In this document: positions 59,141 through 64,000 of the stretch, piece after piece
How the letters are laid out: every line of letters starts with the position of its first letter
Numbering within the stretch: the stretch's first letter is position 1
Assembly: GCA_029215795.1 (NCBI GenBank)
Contig: JARDYH010000003.1
Location: 12,612,001-12,676,000, forward strand
Origin: Anniella stebbinsi
Taxonomy: Eukaryota > Chordata > Lepidosauria > Squamata > Anniellidae
Reading direction: 5' to 3'
DNA length: 64,000 nt
Program-made: the position numbers and the translations under genes
The notes under the pieces: generated by a model
What the model saw: only the letters and a program-made list of their open reading frames with translations
Told to the model about the DNA's origin: nothing
The model's database searches: none

Positions 59141-59578
59141 TACTTCAGAGTAAGTGATCCGAGAGCCACGGAAACAGCTCTTCCTGATTGTTGCTCATTC
59201 CAAAGTTTGCCGCATATAAGGTTGCTACAAATGGGTATCAGTTATTGGGGAAATAAGAAAAATAAAATAAAATCTACCATTCAAAACAATCCAACCACAA
59301 CAACTTTTTTTTTTCATTTTGGGTTTTAAAAGTGAAATCTCGATAGATCGGTGCGTTCTTGAACCCATCCAGGAAGTGGGGGAGGGGAAGTGATGTGGGG
59401 CAGGTCCAAAGAATTTGGCACAATGAGCATGTAATACCACTCGAGTGGGCCCCAAAACAAACAGCATCTTTAAAGAGTCTTTGGTAAGAGTTTATTTCAT
59501 TCCCAGTTGTTTGATATAGAGCTGTTCTCCTCCGAGTTGTTATATATCAAGGAAGCAGAGATGTGCCCATGATCTACT
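59141..59578. other. Intron stretch without recognised repeat
   Basis: Nothing classifiable. A T run lies at 59305-59315. Confidence 0.4.
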
Positions 59579-59580
59579 CA

Positions 59581-59690
59581 GGGGTGGGCAACTGATGGCC
59601 CTCCAAATGACGTTGGACTGCAATTCCCATCAACCCTCAGCATTTGCTATGCTGGACAGGGCTGATGGGAGGTGCCCACCCCTGATGTAC
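59581..59690. mobile_element. Palindromic MITE with CAGGGGTGGGCA-like ends
   Basis: GGGGTGGGCAACTGATGGCC and ATGGGAGGTGCCCACCCCT are terminal inverted repeats. The internal GACTGCAATTCCCATCA matches the family at 990-1085. The flanking 8-mers GATCTACT and GATGTACG agree at 6 of 8 positions, suggesting a hAT origin. Confidence 0.65.
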
Positions 59691-59699
59691 GAGGCAGCA

Positions 59700-60117
59700 T
59701 CCAATGTAACAGAAGCACTATCACAAATGATGCTGTAGTAGCATAAAGGACATCGTGCCGTCGCGCCTGTCATTTTTAAAAAAATGGTTCTGAACAGCGC
59801 TCCATCAAAAAAGTGTGTTAACCCCCCCCCACCGAAATTGCCCCCCCCACCCCGGCCATCCTGGGGATGGCAGACTTGCTTCCCCCCTCTTCCCCCGTGA
59901 GTAAGCGGGCACCAGGCGGGACTGGCACCCACATCTCCCACGGTCTTGGGACGTTCCTGGGACCATGGGAAGAATTAGGTTTTCCCAGGGCTTCTTTATC
60001 CCTGGGAAAACCCATGCCTGTCGTCCCCCCTGCCCCCAGGAGTCCCTGTGTGTTATTTGGATGCACAGGGACCACCCAGAGGCAACCCCACGAATTTAGG
60101 CCAGTGTAGAAATGGCC
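59700..60117. mobile_element. MITE copy, 5-prime truncated, related to 49677-50193
   Basis: GGCCATCCTGGGGATGG, GGGCACCAGGCGGGACTGG and the 13-bp-stem hairpin at 59978-60012 match the other copy. It ends GCCAGTGTAGAAATGGCC. The left terminus is missing or diverged. Confidence 0.78.
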
Positions 60118-60635
60118 CAAGAGAGAGGAAGAAGAGAATAAAAGGGAGGCATATGAACCATTGCAGTTACAAGAACTTGAGCTCTATTTGGGATGGGATA
60201 AAACTAAGCAGTTAAGCCAAAAAGCTTTACAGAGAAAGTGGGTTTTGAGGCTGGATTTGAACAGAAATCCTTCCAATGCAGGTGTTGTGGGAGAGAGTTC
60301 CAATAATACCAGGCAGAAAGGGAGAATGGGCAACGGGTATTGTTTCCTCCCACAAACTCCCCTGGCTGTCTGCCTCCTTAGTAACAAACATATCCAAACA
60401 GCCGATAAAGTGAAAGTTCATTGTCCAGCAGCTTAATGTGAAATGTGTTAATAAAACTGGACGTGGGTGGAGAGCAGATTTTCCATCAAATATTATAGTT
60501 CAGTCAAAAAAAGCTGAAATCAAAGGCATGATCAACAAATCCCCTGTAATACAATGTATACTTTCTGGTGATATGCCCACTTTTTGAAGTTTCACCTTTT
60601 AACTGGTGCTGCAAGGTTTATTCTGTTTCAGTGAT
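60118..60635. other. Intron stretch, possible LINE scrap
   Basis: AGAAAGTGGGTTTTGAGGCT with GGATTTGAACAG (60234-60262) and GGGAGAGAGTTCC recall the LINE 3-prime region, but are too short to assign. Confidence 0.35.
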
Positions 60636-60639
60636 AAAG

Positions 60640-60735
60640 GGTTCCCCAACTTGGTGCACTCTAGATGTGTTGGGCAGTCCAACACATTTTTTTTTGCAGC
60701 CCAGCAAATCCGGAGGATTCCAGGCTGGGGGAAGT
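60640..60735. repeat. MITE-like fragment
   Basis: TTCCCCAACTTGGTGCACTC and ATCCGGAGGATTCCAGGCTG are inverted ends of the family at 419 and 990, with a T-rich replacement of the centre. Confidence 0.45.
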
Positions 60736-60739
60736 TGTC

Positions 60740-61190
60740 ATAGATTAATCAGCCCGTGCTTTTGTGGGAGCCAATTTTAATTGATGTGGGCAAATTGTAA
60801 TTGATGGACTGGAGAGTGAAGGGCACTCTTGATTATTTTAGAGGCTATTTCGCTTTTGGTGTCCTAATATAATAAGGAATGGGGGGAAAATCTATTAAAA
60901 GATGCCCTTTCCTTATAACAATGAATGGCAACTTTTGCTTATTCAGTTGTAAATTATCTGATATTTGCTTTAATATCTCAAAAAGGCATGTTTTTGTGAC
61001 ATGCAAATTTATTTAAATTTGATTAAATAAATAATCAATCATTTAACAGGCAGATCAGTTAAACAAACTGGTAGACAGCTTTCCTTTCAGTCATTTCACC
61101 AAATCATCTCCACTCCCCCACGTGTAACAAGAATCAAACCCTTTGCCTTTTTCATCCCTTCATTCCAATCTATCACAAGGGACACAAGCG
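60740..61190. other. Intron stretch without recognised repeat
   Basis: AT-rich. GACATGCAAATTTATTTAAA and TTAAATAAATAATCAATCAT could be conserved regulatory sequence, but this is not supported further. Confidence 0.35.
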
Positions 61191-61204
61191 TGCATGAAAA
61201 CAAC

Positions 61205-61480
61205 AAGCCAAGGCCAGCCCAAGACAATGTAGTGCTGGCGGTGAAGGACAAGACAGTGCCCCCTCTCATTCTATTGGCCAAAACTGATTGGACTGGTAGT
61301 TGAATCTTTCTTGCAATGGGACAGTATCTTCTTCCACCCCTGAAGGGAGCAGGCTGGCTAAGGGGGCAGGGAAGGCCATATGGCCCACAATTCTGTCCCA
61401 CAATACCATGTTGCCACCTCTCAATATCTGCTGCCTGAGGCAACCAACTCACTCTGTCTAATGATAGGGCTGGCCCTGCA
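61205..61480. repeat. Unclassified repeat with GGCCAGCCC ends
   Basis: AAGGCCAGCCCAAGACAATG at the left and GATAGGGCTGGCCCTG at the right are inverted. The interior CTGCTGCCTGAGGCAACC is a familiar word from reptile dispersed repeats. TSDs are unclear. The long minus-strand open frame here is not a gene. Confidence 0.45.
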
Positions 61481-61489
61481 ACAAAATCT

Positions 61490-63230
61490 TTTTTTGAAAC
61501 CTTCAAACCTATACTGCAGTGTGACTGCAATATAACAAGACATCCAGGGCCATGAAGTATGAATAGTGCTGATTCGACACAATAAAGATCTGATTCTTCA
61601 GTGGGGGAATGCATAATTAGAAACGCAACACTTTTAATCAACTATCGAAAAGTCTTCCATAGCAGCCACAGACATCATAGCCACAGTGTTAGAAAATCTT
61701 CATGGCCAGGAAGTGAGCAGAAACAACAACAATGACCCCCCAAACAAACAAACAACAACTAGTCATTGTTCAGCTTGGATGAGCAGTATTTAGCTTGTAG
61801 AGGGAGAGTACTGCCAGCGCTGTGAAGCACCTTTGTGGACTGAACTCTATGGATGCAATCCAGTGCTCCAACAATCAATTGCAGCATGGGATTACGCTCT
61901 GTTGGTCACACTTTATTGTATCTGGTAATTTACAAAGTGGCTATTGAAGGGCTACTGACCATACAGATATACAAGGTTTGAGGCCTATAAAGGCAAAGTA
62001 ATAGAATCAGGCTTAGATGCCTGGAGTTTTCCTGTCGGGAGGAGAAGGTATCCCTGAGAGGAGTCATTTCATTTCTCCAGTTAAGAGTCATTTCTGCAAG
62101 ATTGAAACAGCAGTTTCGGTTTTGGAAGGTAGAGGAGATAAAAGGAGAGAGCCAGCCAAGGACCCAGGAAAGCACAAAGGCATGAGGAAGAAGCAGTGCG
62201 GAAAACCCTACATGCAGCTAGGGTAAAGGACTTGCATTTTGCAATTTTTGTAATGCCTTTGTACCACTCATCTCTATTGACTAAATACATTGTTTTGCAA
62301 CTTGCTCATTTTAATATCTTTGTTAAATGTTGTGTTAAACTTGAAGTGTATGGTGTGCCAATCACCCATGTCTACAGCCTAAACCCCACATTACTGGGAA
62401 GAGGAAGGTAAAAAGAAAGAAGGTGGGATTCTTAAGGAGACAGAGTTCCTGAAGGAGTTGCTCAGGGGATCTAGGATATAGAAGAACTCCTGACAACATA
62501 CATAAATGATTTGTTTGAGAATTCAACCTCCCACACTGTAAATTAGCAAAGAGATAACTGAATTCTTTTAGTAGCATAACATGGATACTTTACCACAGGT
62601 GAAAACAAATTCACCCAGAGGTAAATGCCTCCAGCACAATTCCATAGACATGCCATCCAATTTTAACAAAGTCACATTCATCCTACTCTGTTCCAATTGT
62701 GCCTACTACAGCCTCAATCGAATCATACCTAAGTACCTTTAAAGCATTTCATTTTTTTGGCAAATTTTGATACAAACAGACTTGATCCCACCTCCAGACA
62801 CGCTGAGATACAATGAGCTCCATGAGACAAGCGTTTTATTGCACACTCATTACCGGGCACTCATGGATTTTCACGGGCCCCTCTCATGACATCGTCTGCC
62901 TCCCACACGCCTCCCACCCCTTCTAGCCTTCTTCGCACCACACACACACAAAAAAAACAACCCAGTAAGTCCAACTTATGTTTAAAGGTGGAAGTTGCCA
63001 CTACCTCCTGCTGTGTGCAGGAGAAGCAGCGCATTCAAAATGGCCCACTGAATGGGCCATGTGCGCATTGTTTACTTCCTCTTTCAAAAGAGGAAGTAAT
63101 GAGGGACAAATGTGCAGGCGGAAAAGTGATGGTAAGCAAACACGATTTTTCGCTGTGTGGTGTCGCTCACTATGTTTAGGAATGTGAGTTGTGAGAGAAA
63201 ATACCTTCAAAAGTACTATTTACATACATT
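61490..63230. other. Intron stretch without recognised repeat
   Basis: Nothing classified, apart from short runs (CAAA at 61742-61755; CA at about 62939-62949). Confidence 0.35.
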
Positions 63231-63894
63231 GTCAATTGTTAATAGGTGTGCAGACATTTTTTTTTAAAAAAAATTGCAGTTCAATGCAGAAATAGGATGG
63301 AACAAAAATATGAATAATGTCAACCTGATGGAAAATAGATTGATCTGTCCCACTCACACCCCAAAATTAGGTAGGGGGAAAGGATCAACGGGAAGCTTGA
63401 AACTTCATTATCTGTATGTCATTTCACCATAAACTTTTCCCTTTCCTACCCCTTTTTTGTCATCTCCCCTTAAAAAAAGCTGTTATCCCCCTTTTCTTAG
63501 AGGCAGGTAAATTTGGAGATACACTTGTCTCCTCACCCTTCTTCTCCTACAATGGTCTGATTGCCAAGAAAATTAATCACCATTGACAGAATCCCCATAT
63601 CACCTTTTGTCCACTGTCTATATCTCCTGATGTCTGCCACTGTGTCATACTACCTCTCAAAGCAACCATGAAAGAAATTCAAATTTTTGTTTTTGAATTC
63701 TGTCTGGTTTTTAACACTGAATTTCCAGTAGACAAATCTAAATGTGATGATCTTGGTGTACTTTTTCCCATCTAAAATGTTTCTTCCCTTTGCATGGGAT
63801 ACTAAAGCCAATCAAGTCCTCAAAAGCAAATATAGGTTTTTTTTAATTTATCTTAAAAAAAATCCTTATTCATGCTTAAAATAGACAAACCTTC

Positions 63895-64000
63895 CCTAAC
63901 ATGGTGCCTTCCATATGTTTTGGACTACAACACCCAACAGCCCCATCCAACATGGCCAATAGTAACAGGTGATGGGAGTGTAGTCCAAAACAAATGAAGG
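63895..64000. repeat. Palindromic MITE-like repeat running off the window
   Basis: ATGTTTTGGACTACAACACC and GGGAGTGTAGTCCAAAACA are inverted arms around CCATCCAACATGGCCAATAG. Same family as 990-1085. Confidence 0.7.

Noticed and set aside
61096..61641. 181-residue minus-strand open frame, the longest in the window
   Set aside because: It overlaps an inverted-ended dispersed repeat (61205-61480), shows no recognisable domain, and has no splice or promoter context.

Overview
This is vertebrate intronic DNA, and the repeats point to a squamate reptile, most likely a lizard. Sauria-type SINEs (tRNA-like head, Bov-B-like tail), CR1- and L2-like LINEs, a squamate-style L1 and many non-autonomous DNA transposons are all present. 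The only protein-coding sequence I can support is two exons of SOX5 on the minus strand: 57216-57447 and then 1219-1429. They are separated by one intron of about 55.8 kb (1430-57215). The rest of the window is intron: 57448-64000 lies upstream of the first exon in gene order, and 1-1218 lies downstream of the second.

The large intron is a stack of transposons, many nested. I could delimit most DNA elements by matching ends plus target-site duplications (TSDs). One group has 8-bp TSDs (hAT-like) and ends close to TAGGG(A/C)TGTGCAC: 11939-12601, 17197-17973, 29485-29989, 35113-35989, 38423-39082, 40427-43282, 47336-47947 and 55354-55495. A second hAT-like group has ends TAGGCTGACCA: 4013-4332 and the composite 24385-26460. 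A GC-rich element at 10877-11434 also has an 8-bp TSD. A third group has 3-bp TSDs and ends beginning GGCC or GGCTG: 5178-5423, 10484-10739, 13882-14594, 18346-18471, 33265-33807 and 49677-50193. LINE remnants lie at 22330-23990, 28870-30303, 31440-31900, 36600-37320, 45780-45972, 51340-51780 and 54450-55039. CR1 3-prime ends lie at 15105-15340, 19726-19937 and 24308-26812.

The most unusual object is the 2.86 kb element at 40427-43282. It is a palindrome with 1,198-bp arms in which I found only one mismatched pair. Each arm holds seven ~150-bp repeats arranged in a ~453-bp higher-order period, with GATCCG-rich terminal arrays outside. Its repeat unit is recognisably related to a module in the smaller ~660-bp foldback elements, which instead carry ACGATA-rich ends. 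The wider group therefore looks modular: near-constant termini and 8-bp TSDs, but interchangeable subterminal arrays and cores.

Several repeat-poor blocks (about 34.2-34.9, 39.9-40.2, 46.4-46.7 and 50.5-51.0 kb) look like candidate conserved regulatory elements of SOX5, but this rests on appearance and context only. No complete gene, RNA gene, CRISPR array or endogenous retrovirus was recognised.
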